A stretch of 64,000 nt of DNA. It comes from Rutpela maculata (taxonomy: Eukaryota > Arthropoda > Insecta > Coleoptera > Cerambycidae). The stretch lies in the NCBI GenBank assembly GCA_936432065.2, contig OW386287.2, positions 192,509,729 to 192,573,728 of the forward strand, given 5' to 3'. Shown in pieces: positions 11,356 through 22,894 of this stretch (its first letter is position 1; every line of letters starts with the position of its first letter). Made by a program: the position numbers and the translations under genes. Below the pieces are notes generated by a model. It saw only the letters and a program-made list of their open reading frames with translations, was not told where the DNA came from and did not search any database.

Positions 11356-12430
11356 GGGATAAATATGATGTTTTATCAAGAATTAATGGCATTTTACTCG
11401 GAACGAGGTGAAGTTAGAAGCAAGGTTATTTGACATTTTTTTTCTAAAAATTTCAAGTAATAATCATAAATAAACTCGTCAAAAACGAAAAAAAATTCTG
11501 TTAGTTTCCTTGTCTTAAATCTAGTCATCATTGAAATCATAAGCAAAATTCTTAACTTGACAATAATGGAAACTTAAGACTTTGTAGTTTATTTCTGTTA
11601 TTATTTATCAGCCACTTGGTGTCGAACAAGTTTATACCAACAACTTTAACAACACTTTAACAATAATTTGGAAAGATTAAAAAACAAAATTACTGAAGTG
11701 ATCAGAGTCATACATCTTGAAGAAATTAAAAGAAGTTACAAAGAATTTAGAAGCAGGGTGTAATTATGTAGTAATTTAAGTGGGGCACTATTTGAATACG
11801 TTTTTAGTTGAATTCATTGAAATTGTTGATTGTGTTAAAAAATAAAATGCTATTTACTTTAATTTGTAGTATTAAGAACTTTCAATGCAAAATATTTTAT
11901 CCAAATAGAATTTTTCCGTAAAATTAACAGTTTACCTAAAATAATTTATTTTGTTCTTAGATTAACTCCGCGAGTTAGATCCTATTTGAACTGTAATTTG
12001 GTAAAAATTCATTTTAGGCCAAACAGTCCGAGACTGCAGAAAATGAAAGCAGTATTAATTTTTTTTTTTTTTTTTTTTGGTATTAACACCTATCGCAAAC
12101 TCAATCCGGGGACACACTATATAATATAACTAATTTATGGGAATACCCTATTCCATTTTTTTTTAAACAAATGAAAGTGTGAGTATATTATAAAGAAAAT
12201 ACCTTTTTTCATGCAGTGAACCAAATTATAGTGAGGAAGTGAGAACTTATTGAAGCATTTTCCTCCAGTGCCTTCTCTTACAGCGTATGCTAAAATTTCC
12301 TCAGCAGGATAGTCTTTTTTAGCATCTGGTTGTTCCTCAAAAGTCTCTGGGGCTGGAATATAAAAATATATTTGTAACTATTTGGTAGTTATTAAATTAT
12401 TATGATTTTTTGCTTTACTAATTTACATTT
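11356..12430. other. No gene recognised
   Basis: AT-rich DNA with a long T run (12,060-12,079). No coding region or RNA gene is visible. The far right end could be 5' flank or 5' UTR of the LINE that follows. Confidence 0.35.
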
Positions 12431-12499
12431 TCTCAGTTCGACTTTTGTACCGGCAAGACGTCAAGTTGAGTGCTAGTACTCTTAAAATCTCAAGTAAAA

Positions 12500-13872
12500 A
12501 TGTCAACTAAAACTGCCTTTAAGTGTTGTAAAAATAAGCAATTTTTGCATTATGTGTGTATAAAGTGTTACGGAATTTATCATAAATGCTGTTTACACAA
12601 GAATAAAGATAACATTAAATTTATTGAAGAAAATAAACTGGTGTGCTGTGAAGAAAGCAATTCTACTAGTGAAAATAACGAAATAAGCTTACTGGAAAAA
12701 ACAATTAGTGACCTAGCCGAAGATAGCGAGCATAAAAATAAGTATATCCAAAAAATAAAGGCAGAGCATAAAACATTTTTAATAGAAGCTACTAAAAGGG
12801 AAGAAGAATTGTTAGAACTACTTCAACAACAGGAAGAAAAATAAGTGAGCTAAATATTTGTATAACTGAACTAAAAAAATCTGTTGTAATTAGTCACTGC
12901 ATGACAAGTACAATTATTATGCAAACATTGCATTTTTTTAATACAAAAAATTGTTCTACATCGACGGATTTATCAATGCAAAACCTAAACTTTTTAATTA
13001 GTGACAAAAAGCAAACCGTATCTACAAAAATTAAGGAAACACAAAAAACAAATGATAAGACAGAAGTACAGTCGAATCTAGTAAGGCAAGTAAATACGAA
13101 TTGTTTTAATAGAAATGACAAAGGTATAAAGAATAAAATTCTTATACTCTCTGATGAAAATAATATTAATTGGCAAATTAGAAAATTACTAGATTTGCAA
13201 CTTTATGAGACAATGTCAATTAAAAAACCTGGAGCTCTTCTGGACCAAGTTATGGAAAACATAGAAATATTAACAAAAAATTTCACACTCCAAGATTTTG
13301 TTATCATCATCGGGGGATCAAATGATTTAAAAAACAAAAGAATCCCTCTGTTTCGCTCCATATGTAATAAACTGAAGTTATGTTCGCACACAAACATTCT
13401 GTTTGCCTTTGTTCCGTACGTGGAAAATAAACAAAACAGTAATAGACATATATATATATATATACATAAATTTAATTCAAAGTTAATTAGTTAGTTTAAT
13501 TCAAAGTTAAACGATTTTTTACACAAATTTAATAACTATACTGAGGGTGTAATTAAGTACGTTGAATCAAACAATGAGCACTACAATAAGTTCTGTAAAG
13601 ATATCGTTGCGAAACAGATTCTTCATGTTATGTCTTCAGCTAAATACATGATAAATAACCTCACGTTTATTAAAACTAGTGACCATACAAATTACGATAG
13701 TCTGAAATTGGGTCAATCTGCTGAAACATCTGAACCCACTTCTAAGGCCACGTCACCAACCATCCCCGCAGTCCCATCAGGAGCCCCTGACGTTATAATT
13801 ATCGAGGATGAAAAAAACCCGTCCTCAAATTTTTTATATCCATGCCTTACAGAAATATCATTCCAAACTTAG
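12500..13872 (+). pseudogene. LINE ORF1: PHD-like, coiled coil and SGNH/esterase-like domains
   Basis: The ATG at 12,500 is chosen because the longer frame from 12,470 starts with GTG. Residues 9-51 form a PHD-like cysteine/histidine pattern (CC-x9-C-x2-C-x4-H-x-CC, later VCC). Residues 55-115 are a charged coiled coil rich in E and K, ending LLQQQEEK. A one-base shift near 12,835 moves the frame, and the coiled coil goes on as KISELNICITELKKS. Downstream, about 13,135-13,440, KILILSDENN, then IIIGGSNDL, then NILFAFVPYV match the order of blocks in SGNH/GDSL hydrolases; GGSND resembles the block III GxND motif. An AT-microsatellite expansion and an in-frame stop at about 13,495 interrupt the end. 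ORF1 products of CR1-like LINEs bind RNA and chaperone retrotransposition; the esterase role is not settled. Confidence 0.75.
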
Positions 13873-14570
13873 AGGCATCTAACAGACCGTCCAGTGAAAT
13901 AAATACTCAATTAGGTCTCCGTGTATATCACTTAAATGTGAGAAGTATTCGAAATAAATTAGATGAGCTTGAACTTTCCAGAAGTATTTTGTGTATCAGA
14001 AACGTGGTGTTCAGCTGAAGAAATCAAAAGTATTAAACTATATAACACTGTGGTGTGTTTATGTTATATAATTATATGTTATGTGATTCATTTTGCCACT
14101 GCTCTATGAAAGGAGGTGGGGTTGCCATATTTGTTAGGCAAGATATTCATTTTATCCCAAAGAAATGTAATATAGTAAAAAATGAGATAGTGTTTGAATA
14201 CGCTATAATTCAAGTAAATTTTAAAGATATAAAAATTTTAATAGGTTGCTTTTATATACCACCATCAAATGACATTACTGGTTTTGTTAATAATATTGAC
14301 CGCCTATTAAATAATATTTATAAACCCGACATTCCTACTTTCCTTTGTGGCGATTTCAATATAAATTTCGACGATCAATGCCTCAACAATGAAAATGCAA
14401 ATTATTTATGTAATATTTTAAAAACTTATGGCAAGTAAATATATTTATGATTATACTAGAGTATCAAAAGAATCTAAAACAATTATTGACAATATATTTT
14501 CCAATATTGACAAAAGTTTACTAAGCCCTAAAGTCATTTGTACAGATGTATCAGATCATTATTTGCAATA
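13873..14570 (+). pseudogene. LINE ORF2, AP endonuclease part
   Basis: Conserved endonuclease blocks appear in order: HLNVRSIRNKLDEL (about 13,930), SETW (about 13,997), GGGVAIFVR (about 14,110), GCFYIPPSND (about 14,245), FLCGDFNIN (about 14,340) and, after a frameshift at about 14,435, DYTRVSKESKTIIDNIFSNI and TDVSDHY (about 14,560). The acidic and histidine residues of the SETW, GDFN and SDH blocks are present. Further frameshifts occur near 13,985 and 14,060-14,100. The product would nick target DNA to prime reverse transcription. The text stops at the border of the inserted element at 14,582. Confidence 0.85.
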
Positions 14571-14581
14571 ATATAATAGTG

Positions 14582-17500
14582 CAGGCAAATCCAGTTTTGA
14601 GTATGAACTATCTGGGGACAGCTATTTCTTTATCGAAATGGAAAGCTTTATTCATGTAGAATAAGGATATAAAAGTCCCGAAAAATCCCAATGTGAGCTA
14701 AAGCCACCATTTAGAAAAAATGGCCGCCAGAACCGTTTCTTTTAGAAGGACATATCTCAGGAACCGTTGCTCCGATTTTAGATTTCTTTTTTTTGTTCTC
14801 TTCCCCTTTTTATGTACAATCGAAGGTGTTATTACATTTTTGGGCATAAAATAGAAGATAACTGAAGAAAATAAGACTTGAGTTCTTGGAAATATACAAG
14901 GTGTCCAGTTAGTGATTCCTCGGAAGATTGTGCAAAAACGGGCAACTTTATAAAAAAACTTTTTTAACAAAACTTTCAATGTTTCATCTCTACTACAACG
15001 TGAAATTATTTTCAATTATACAAGGTGTCACAAAAAGGAGTTACACAAAAATGTATAATTTATTTAATGGAATACCCTCTAAATTTTTGGCTCCAATTAA
15101 GCCTCTGAGGTTCCTGAATTATCCCCTAAAATTTTTTGCCAATCGGATGCAGCGTTGCCAAGTTATAATTTTTTTCCTGTTTTTTTTTTTGGCAAATTAC
15201 AAACATTATTTGACTACCATATCTCCGCGATTTATTAATTGTTTTTTTCCAAAAATGTAGGGTGTTATTCGATAATGATGTATCTTCTGAAAAACATTTT
15301 TGAAATAAATTATTATTATACCGGGTGTCCAAAATATTTGTTTACATTTCTTGCTATTTAATTATTATTTTTCTCAAATTTTTTAAATGGAATCCTATAT
15401 TTTTTTACATGGATGAATAAAGCATAAAATTCCCCACATTCTAATATTATACACTTAATGTTTATTTCAAACCGTTTTTGAGATATGATTATTTCAAACA
15501 AGTTTTGCGTAAATTGAGGTGCTTTTTATTTTAGCATTAAAATCTAGTATGGCTTTGGTCTTTTGTTTTGCGTTTGTTTTTCACTTTATGACATTTCTCT
15601 AATGTGTTTAAGATTATCGTGATTAAGTTGAATTAATATTGTTAATATTTAAAAATACGAATTATAATTATTGTCAATAAGATTTAATATCTATGGTAAA
15701 TGTTACGTTATTGGTGAATGTAATGGAAATTGTTTATTGGCATCAAGAATGTATGGTCAAAAATTTCCCTACAGAAGATGTCCTGATGTGAGGTCTCTAA
15801 CAAATTTGAAAGAACGTTTTGAACGTACTGGAAATTTTGCATATAAAAAGAAGGCGAAAAGAAGAAGAAAATGAGCTGGCTATAACTTTAGCGGTAATCG
15901 AAAATCCTATGGCGGATTTAGAGGTCAGCGAATCTAGTGTTTCCCTATGTCTTAAAATAAGTTTCACCCCTATCGAGCTCAGCTGCATCAAGATCTTTGG
16001 GATGTGGATTTAAATCGTAGATTAAATTTTTGCTCAGTGGGCTCAAAACCAAATTGGAGAAAATGAAGAATTTTTCAAATTTGTATTGTTCACGGATGAA
16101 TCAACGTTTCATCGTAACGGATTTGTGAATAGGCACAATTTCCATTATTATACCAGAGAAAACTCTCATGTTGCACAGAAAAATCAGAACCAGAGATTAA
16201 ATGTAAGGGGAGGAATTGTACATGATTATGTTATTTATCCTCGCTTTTTTGAGGGAAATGTGAATGGAGCAGTCTTTTGAGATTTTACGCAAAATACGTT
16301 TCCACAAATAATCGAGCATATTCCTGATTATATTACAAATAATATGTGATTACAACTTGAAGGTGCACCACCACATTTTAGTAGAAATATTCGTCAGGCC
16401 ATTAGTAATCAGTTTCCTGAAAGGTGGATAGGAAGAGGAGGTCCAATATTTTAATAAATTTTTAAATAGTATCTAATTTATTGTTTTATTAAATTACGTC
16501 AGGTCTCATTACATGGCCGCCTAAGTCACCCGACCTGACTTCAGTGGGTTTTTTCTTTGGTGATTTGTGAAGTCAGACATTTATAAAGTAGAACCAACGA
16601 CTCGAGGAAAGGATTCGTCGGTGTTTCAATCGTATAAATGTTGATATATTACACTATGTAAGGCGCGCATTTATCAAGAGACCTCAGTGTTACCTGAATC
16701 AAAATGGTGGATATTTTGAGCAGTTGTTGGGTTAGTTTCAACATCGTGAAAAAAATTGTTGCTCAAGAACTGTTCATAAAATAAAGTGTACGATATCAAA
16801 ATGTGAGAAATCGTAAACGATTTAAAAAATTTATAGGCATTCCATTTAAAAAAATAGAAAAAAATTTAAAACAAAATATAGATTTTAATGCTAAAATAAA
16901 GAGCACCTTAATTTACGCAAAAATTATTTGATATAATCATATCTCAAAAAACGTGTGAAATAGAAATAAAGAGATATTAAAATGTGAGGAAATGTATGTT
17001 TTATTCATGTAAAAAAGTATACCTAGGCATTCCATTCCAAATACAGGGCCCTTGGAGGCTTAACTGGCGTTAAGGAAATACAGGCTGTTCTATTTAAAAA
17101 AAATATTATACTTTCTTGTGTGACTCGTTTTTGTGACACCTTGTATAATTAAAAATAATTTTAAGTTGTAGTAGAGACGAAACATTGAAAGTTTTGTTAA
17201 GAAAGTTTTTTATAAAGTTAGCCGTTTTGCACAATCTTCCGAGAGAACACTGACTGGGCAGTGGGCACCCTTTATACCTTAATGTACATTATTAAAAATG
17301 ATTACAATTTTATATATAAATAACTATTACTCCGTTAATATTTGAGTTAGTAACATCGTCCAAAAAACAAATGAAAGCTAATTGTGTGCTCTAGAACTTT
17401 TATTAAAATTATTTTTTCAAAAATTGACTAGAAGTTTCAGTACAAACGTCTCCAGTTTACAAAAGTTTAAATTTCCGTAATATTTAAATTATTTTTTAAT

Positions 17501-17798
17501 TTCCTAAGTTTATCGTTTAATTTATCGTAAAATATGTAATCATACTTTCTGTAAAATGTGAAGTGAGGAATGGAACAAAAAAAAGAAATCTAAAATCGGA
17601 GCAACGGTTACTGAGATATATGATTTTAAAGAAAATGTCTCTGGCGGTCATTTTTTCTAAATGGCGGCTTTAGCTCACGTCGGGATTTTTTTCGACTTTA
17701 TGTACTTATCCTACATTAATAGAGCTATCCATTGCGATAAACAAATAACTGTCCCCAAATAGTTCACGCCAAACCCATTTTACACTGAGATTTGCCTG
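14582..17798 (+). mobile_element. DNA transposon with very long inverted arms, inserted in the LINE
   Basis: CAGGCAAATC at 14,582 is matched by GATTTGCCTG ending at 17,798. From there the two sides are inverted copies of each other for several hundred bases: GGGGACAG, GAGCTAAAGCC, ATTTAGAAAAAATG, CCGTTGCTCCGATTTTAGAT, CTCGGAAGATTGTGCAAAA, CAAAACTTTCAATGTTTC, TACAAGGTGTCACAAAAA and TGAGATATGATTAT. Similarity continues, with indels, to about 15,560 on the left and about 16,870 on the right. The middle holds a decayed transposase. Flanks (ATAGTG / GTCTAT) show no clear target duplication. It interrupts the LINE between the endonuclease SDH motif and the linker. Confidence 0.8.
15674..16735 (+). 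pseudogene. DUF4817/DDE transposase (mariner superfamily), inactivated
   Basis: No ATG is seen; the frame is already open at 15,674. The N-terminal helix-turn-helix region has the DUF4817-type pattern (YGKCYVIGECNGNC, RMYGQKFPYRRCPD, LKERFERTGNF). The catalytic part has LFTDEST (first Asp kept, about 16,090), NRHNFHYYTREN, GIVHDYVIYPRFFEGNVNGA, then LQLEGAPPHFS, where family members usually have DGAPPHF, so the second Asp is Glu here. RWIGRGGP (about 16,420) is separated by about 70 AT-rich bases from WPPKSPDLTS (about 16,515). The usual Asp after the SPDLTP block is Gly (VGFFF). The end reads QNGGYFEQLLG (about 16,700-16,735). Several stops and shifts confirm that it is dead. The family cuts and pastes DNA. 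Confidence 0.8.
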
Positions 17799-17815
17799 GT
17801 CTATAAGTAATGATG

Positions 17816-18477
17816 ACGTATGTATGTATAAATACTTTAGGTCATTTAAAAAGGAAAGTAATTTACAATATTTTAAATACCTGTTGTCTCTTGAAAATTG
17901 GTCATTTTTAGCTACCGATGAAGGAAGTGAGATTAAGTTCAATAACTTCCTCAATAATTTTACATTAAAATTAGATTCAGCTTTTCCATTGGAGTTGCGC
18001 AGAATTAAAAAATCTGTTAAAAAAATCCTTGGATTACTGAGCAATTAATTAATGAAGGAGCTTTCCTGAGAGATGCATTCAAATTATATAAGAACACTAC
18101 CAATGACGAAGTACATGAATTATACAAAACTTTAAAGAAAAATCATAGCATTCATATCAAGCATGCTAAGAGAGCATATTATGATTCTATAATGTTAAAT
18201 TCGAATAATAAATTCAAAGCGGCTTGGAATATTATAAAATCCAATGACCATTCATTGGTTAAAAAATGCCATTATCATTGACGAATACGGAAGGTAATAT
18301 TATAGCAGATTTAAATTGTGCTGCAGAAAGTTTTAATGAGTTCTTCATCAACTCGGTAAAATCATTAACTAACAATATGATTGTGGAAAACAGTTCTAAA
18401 TATTAAGATTCAATCCTAACTCACTCTTCTTAACCCCAGTTACGAGTGATGAAGTTAAGGACATCATCAGGTCTATA
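17816..18477 (+). pseudogene. LINE ORF2, linker between endonuclease and RT
   Basis: This resumes the LINE after the first insertion. It reads KYFRSFKKESNLQYF, LSLENWSFLATDEGSE, NNFLNNFTLKLDSAFPLELR, then, after a shift at about 18,030, LINEGAFLRDAFKLYKNT, SIHIKHAKRAYYDSI, AAWNIIKSNDHS and NCAAESFNEFFINSV. This order (NW block, FP block, AKR-YYD block, FNEFF block) is typical of the region upstream of RT in CR1/jockey LINEs. It ends with VTSDEVKDIIRSI at the border of the second insertion. Confidence 0.8.
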
Positions 18478-20860
18478 CACTCAAAGAAATAGTATGGGTA
18501 AATTCAACAAAAAAAAATAGTTAACTAACAATATCGTTAATTTTGTTAAACCAAACTATATTGATGGTATTTTTAAACAAGAGGTGATTGTTATTTTAAT
18601 TAATAAAACGTTGTCGTACAACAAAACAAACATTAACTAAAAAAATAGATGAATAAGACTATTATTTTGTTCGTCTGACTATTATTTTGTTGAATTCTGT
18701 CAAATTAAACTAGATAATAGTATATTTTATTTTTAACTATTATCGAATTGTAATTCTAACCCAGTATTAGTTCGCTGTACTATTGTACTTGGTAGACAAC
18801 CCAATATTATTGTCGTCTTCTAGAAGTTCTAAAAGAATTACAATAAAATTTGCTTGCTTACCACGTAGTCTATTACAGAAATTATTCCCAGATGACGCCA
18901 CATACAAATCACTAACAATAATCCATCATGCATTATCTTGCACTCTTATGAATTTATAGAAAATTAATAACACGATTGCAGTGTTCAAATTCTCTCAGGG
19001 ATCATCGATATATTTGGATGGATCTTATAAACGATCTCTAATCTTTGGTTTGGGTGGTCTGATGTCTTGATCATACAATAAAGTGTAGATCAACCTAAAA
19101 ATTAGTTGGTGAACAAAAAACAAAGTCGTTGTACTATTTATAGTCCAATCAATGAATGCCCAAAATGGGATTGTAGAGAACATTTTGGAGGGGAGAATTT
19201 TTCTCTTCAGCGATGTGTTGGGGGTAATCAGGAGGTAAAGATACTAAAAGTCCCCGCCCCTAGCCCCGCCGCTTCAGGGGGGGAGGGGGGTGGAAAGGTT
19301 CCTTTTTTCGATTCTTCGCTTATAACTCAGAAACGATGCGTCGTATGGAAAAAAGTAATCTATGCAAAATTAAACGTAATTAAATTTCCCACAAGAATGT
19401 TTATATTCATTTTCTTCCTGTGTTATACTTTACGAGATATTCGCCAGCGAAAATCGATAATTAATAACAAAAAAATCAATTGTGTACCTTGAATATTTCT
19501 ATCAAAGCGGTTTACCGTGGTCTGCTAATAAATCACAGTCACAAAACAATCTTTATTTTACAACACTCGACGTATTTACTAACGTAATAATTTGTCGAAG
19601 TCTAGACATTTCCTTAAATATACAGTGTGACTCACTTAAAATGAAGATACCCTTATATCTTTTTCATTTTGTTTCCGATTTGAATCAAATTTTACTCAAG
19701 TATAGAACAAATTAGGATCTACTTATGACCAGAAAATCATTCACCTGCTATAAAGGCAAAGCCACCTGCGGTACCAAAATATGCCGAAAAAAATAAAACA
19801 TTTTGAATGTTAGAAATTCTAAAAAATGCATCCAATCGGCGCCACAAACGTACATACACCAAAATTTGATTTGATTATTGATGGGGTATATCTCATACAT
19901 AAGCTCACCTGGCAAAGGGGGTCCTCAGTTTCCGCAATTTGTGGTGGCTACGTAAAATTCATCGTTCGTAAGATTAAAAATCAATATTGTTTTTAATCTT
20001 TTTCCTCATATTTTGGTACCGCAGGTGGCTTTGCCTTTATAGCAGGTGAATGATTTTCTGGTCATAAGTAGATCCTAATTTGTTCTATACTTCAGTAAAA
20101 TTTGATTCAAATCGGAAACAAAATGAAAAAGTTATAAGGGTATCTTCATTTTAAGTGAGTCACACTGTATATTTAAGGAAATGTCTAGACCTCCACAAAA
20201 TATTACGTTAGTAAATACGTCGATTGTTGTAAAATAAAGATTGTTTTGTGACTGTGATTTATTAGCAGACCACGGTAAACCGCTCTGATAGAAATATTCA
20301 AGGTACACAATTGATTTTTTTTTTAATTAATTATCGATTTTCGTTGGCGAATATCTCGTAAAATATAACACATAGGAAGGAAATGAATATAAACATTGTG
20401 GGAAATTTCATTACGTTTAATTTTGTATAGATTACCTTTTTTCGTACGACGCATCGTTTCCGAGTTATAAGCGAAGAATCGAAAAAAGGAACCTTTCCAC
20501 CCCCCTCTCCTACTGAAGCGGCGGGGCTAGGGACGGGGACTTTTAGTATGTTTACCTCCTGACTACCCCCAACCCTTTCCTGAAGAGAAAAATTCTCCCC
20601 TCCAAAATGTTCTCTACAACTCTTTCATTGACTGGACTATTAATTGTAGACCAAATTGAAAATGGTTAGTGAACATAAAAAAAATGTCATTGTACTATTT
20701 AATTTGTTATAAGAAGATATGATTATTAAACTACTATTTGTTTACGAAAACAAATAAAGTTGTATGACTATTCTTTACTGATTGATTTAACTATGAAACT
20801 AGATAGGCGCGATTTCATATGCTCTTTTTGGTTGAATTTACCTATCATTTTCTTTGAGTG
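18478..20860. mobile_element. TIR element containing a giant hairpin, inserted in the LINE
   Basis: CACTCAAAGAAA at 18,478 is mirrored by TTTCTTTGAGTG ending at 20,860, and the similarity runs inward for about 35 bases (GGTAAATTCAAC). The interruption lies between RSI of the LINE linker and SCGFDGITG of the RT, so the insertion is recent relative to the LINE. Flanks are TATA on the left and TTAC on the right, compatible with a short TA-type target site but not decisive. No transposase is encoded. Confidence 0.75.
19084..20701. repeat. Giant hairpin flanked by a 57-bp direct repeat
   Basis: Arms at about 19,140-19,790 and 19,995-20,643 are imperfect reverse complements. Blocks found on both sides include GTAGAGAACATTTTGGAGGG, CTTTTAGTAT, AAAGGTTCC with TTTTTTCGATTCTTCGCTTA, ATTTCCTTAAATATACAGTG, ACCAGAAAATCATTCACCTG and AAGCCACCTGCGGTACC. 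The loop is about 200 bases. Just outside the arms, 19,084-19,140 and 20,645-20,701 are imperfect copies in the same orientation, both ending TTGTACTATTTA. Short ORFs in the arms are by-products. Confidence 0.85.
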
Positions 20861-20867
20861 TTACCTC

Positions 20868-22366
20868 CAGGGATTCCTGTGGGTTTGACGGCATTACTGG
20901 GTCATTATTACTAAATGTAATTGATTATATTTCTGTTCCCATAAGTATATTAATAAATGCATCCTTTTGTGAATGAACTTTTCCGAGTATTTTGAAAAAA
21001 TCTATTGTGATACCAATTCACAAAAAAGGTGATAAGTCCCAAATTTCTAATTATAGAGGAGTGGTTCTGTTGTCTATTTTTTCTAAACTTTATGAAAAGG
21101 CTTATTATATAAGATTGTCTAACTTTTTACAGGCTAAAAACTTGCTTACAAATAATCAGTTTGGGTTTAGAGAAGGTAAAGTTTTATCACTTTACAACTT
21201 TGTATTAAATAAACTTGATTCAAAACATAAAACAGCCACCATTTTTTTTTTACTTAACTCGTGCATTTGATACGGTAAATCATGAGCTGCTGGCGGATAA
21301 ACTTGTAAAATACGGAATAAGAGGTGCTCCTCTAAACTGGATTAGATCTTATTTAAACGACAGGTCACAAGAAGTTCATTTAAAGCACGATGGAAAAGTA
21401 TTTAAATCTTCTGCCTGTTTTACTTACACAGGTGTTCCCCAAGGAAGCGTATTGGGCCCTCTTTTATTTATAGTCTTTATTAATAATATAGTTAATGTCA
21501 ATACGGTTAACAATACTCTTATAACACTATTTGCTGATGATACTACAGCATCAGTTTCCGCCAATAATTTTAAAGACTTAAGTATACAATTAAAAACCGT
21601 TATAACATCTATTGAAAATTATTGTGTCGAAAATGGACTTGCACTTAATAGTCTCAAAACTAATCTCCTTTTATGTATACCTAAAAATCTCAACGAAAGT
21701 GTACTTATAAGAATCAATGGGCAAAGCATAAAACAAAATGCCTCAGTAAAATTTTTAGGACTTCATATCGATTCTCACTTATCCTGGGGTTATCACATTG
21801 ACTCTTTAATAAATAAACTTAACATATCTTGTTTTTCTATATGGCAATTAAGGAACCATGTCAGTATAAATATTTTGAAGATGTATTATTTTGGATATGT
21901 ACATTCAAGGTTGAACTACTGCATAATATGTTGGGGAAACAGTAGTAGAGTCGGGGAACTTTTCATCTTGCAAAAGAAAATAGTTCGAACCATGACATTT
22001 AAAGATGCACGTTACTCATGCAGGAATCTATTCTCGGAGCTGGGCATCTTAACGATTGCTTGTCTATATATTTTTAACTGTGTTTGTTATTTAAAAAATA
22101 ATCGAGATATATTTGTCACCAACAGATCAGAAATAAACAATTATTCCCTAAGGCCCACTTACAATGTAGACACACCCCATCATAGACTCTCACTGGTAGC
22201 TAATGGACCTCTGATAATGCCTATTAAATTATATAACAAATTACCCCCGTCTCTAAAAACATTGACTAGCAACAAAGTGTTTAAAAACAGAGTAAAGATT
22301 ATGCTTTTAAAATACAGTTTTTATTCTGTATCTGAATATTTTAATTGTGCCAATATGGAAGAGTAA
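20868..22366 (+). pseudogene. LINE ORF2, reverse transcriptase with C-terminal tail
   Basis: After the second insertion the frame reads SCGFDGITGSLLLN, then KKSIVIPIHKKGDKSQISNY (about 20,990-21,055), FSKLYEK and NNQFGFREGK. A homopolymer shift at about 21,245 leads into the longest open frame: AFDTVNH (motif A, Asp present, about 21,265), GVPQGSVLGPLLF (motif B, about 21,430), TLFADDT (motif C, about 21,530), NSLKTNLLL, then the thumb signature VKFLGLHIDSHLSWGYHID (about 21,745). The C-terminal tail includes NYCIICWGNSS and PIKLYNKLPPSLKTL and stops at 22,366. Only the shift near 21,245 and one stop upstream (about 20,968) break it. The frame annotated from 21,215 would start at TTG, so there is no native start there. 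Confidence 0.9.
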
Positions 22367-22556
22367 CGTCGGGTTTATCACTATTTGTATTTTAGGTTTT
22401 TTAGGCTTGTTATTACTTTTTATTATTTTTATTTTTTGTTACTTTAACTCTTAATGTATACAATTTTATATTTATATTTATTACTTTTGTGCTTGTATTT
22501 TTATACCGTAAGATGTGTATGAAAATATTCTATACTTACTCTGTAAGTCTTATGGA

Positions 22557-22582
22557 AATAAATTATTATTATTATTATTTAT
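22557..22582 (+). repeat. (ATT)n tail of the CR1-like LINE
   Basis: TAAATTATTATTATTATTAT follows about 190 bases of AT-rich 3' UTR. A short microsatellite, rather than poly(A), is the usual 3' end of CR1-like LINEs. Confidence 0.8.
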
Positions 22583-22589
22583 AAACAAA

Positions 22590-22890
22590 GTAAATTTATA
22601 TTTTTGAAATTTAATAAGGAGGCATAAAATTGCATTCTAAACAAATTTTCTTAGTAATTTTTTTTCAAAAATGTCAATAAAGATAGCTAGTGATTCACAA
22701 ATTTGTTTATATAACACCCTATATAGCACCGATTCAACTTATTTGTTACACAGCGTGTAACACTTTTATATCTCAGTTAGTAGTCACCCGAGTTCAACCA
22801 AATTTGGACTGGTTTCAAAGATTTTTATTATATCTTTTTTAAGTGAAACAGAACTTCGCAAAAAAATAATTCCTCATTTTCTATTTAAAC
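22590..22890. other. No gene recognised
   Basis: About 300 bases of AT-rich DNA between the LINE tail and the next LINE relic. Phrases such as ACACCCTATATAG and TTACACAGCGTGTAACAC hint at an eroded DNA element, but no ends can be paired. Confidence 0.3.
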
Positions 22891-22894
22891 ACTT

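Larger units (their letters stand above)
12432..22585 (+). mobile_element. CR1-like non-LTR retrotransposon, split by two DNA elements
   Basis: Pieces of one LINE lie in the correct order on the plus strand: ORF1 (12,500-13,872), AP endonuclease (about 13,873-14,570), linker (17,816-18,477), RT (about 20,868-22,366), a short 3' UTR and an (ATT)n tail at about 22,557-22,582. The breaks in the coding text fall exactly at the borders of two inserted elements (14,582-17,798 and 18,478-20,860). With those removed, about 4.6 kb of element remains, near the usual length for this class. PHD and esterase-like domains in ORF1 and a microsatellite tail are known features of CR1-like LINEs. The 5' boundary is uncertain. 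Frameshifts and stops in every ORF show that it is dead. Confidence 0.85.

Noticed and set aside
17706..18044. 112-codon minus-strand ORF
   Set aside because: It is antisense to the LINE linker on the plus strand and crosses the border of the inserted element.
21215..21270. Start codon for an RT gene at 21,215 or 20,992
   Set aside because: Both positions are TTG inside a continuous RT domain. The true ORF2 start lies far upstream, before the endonuclease.
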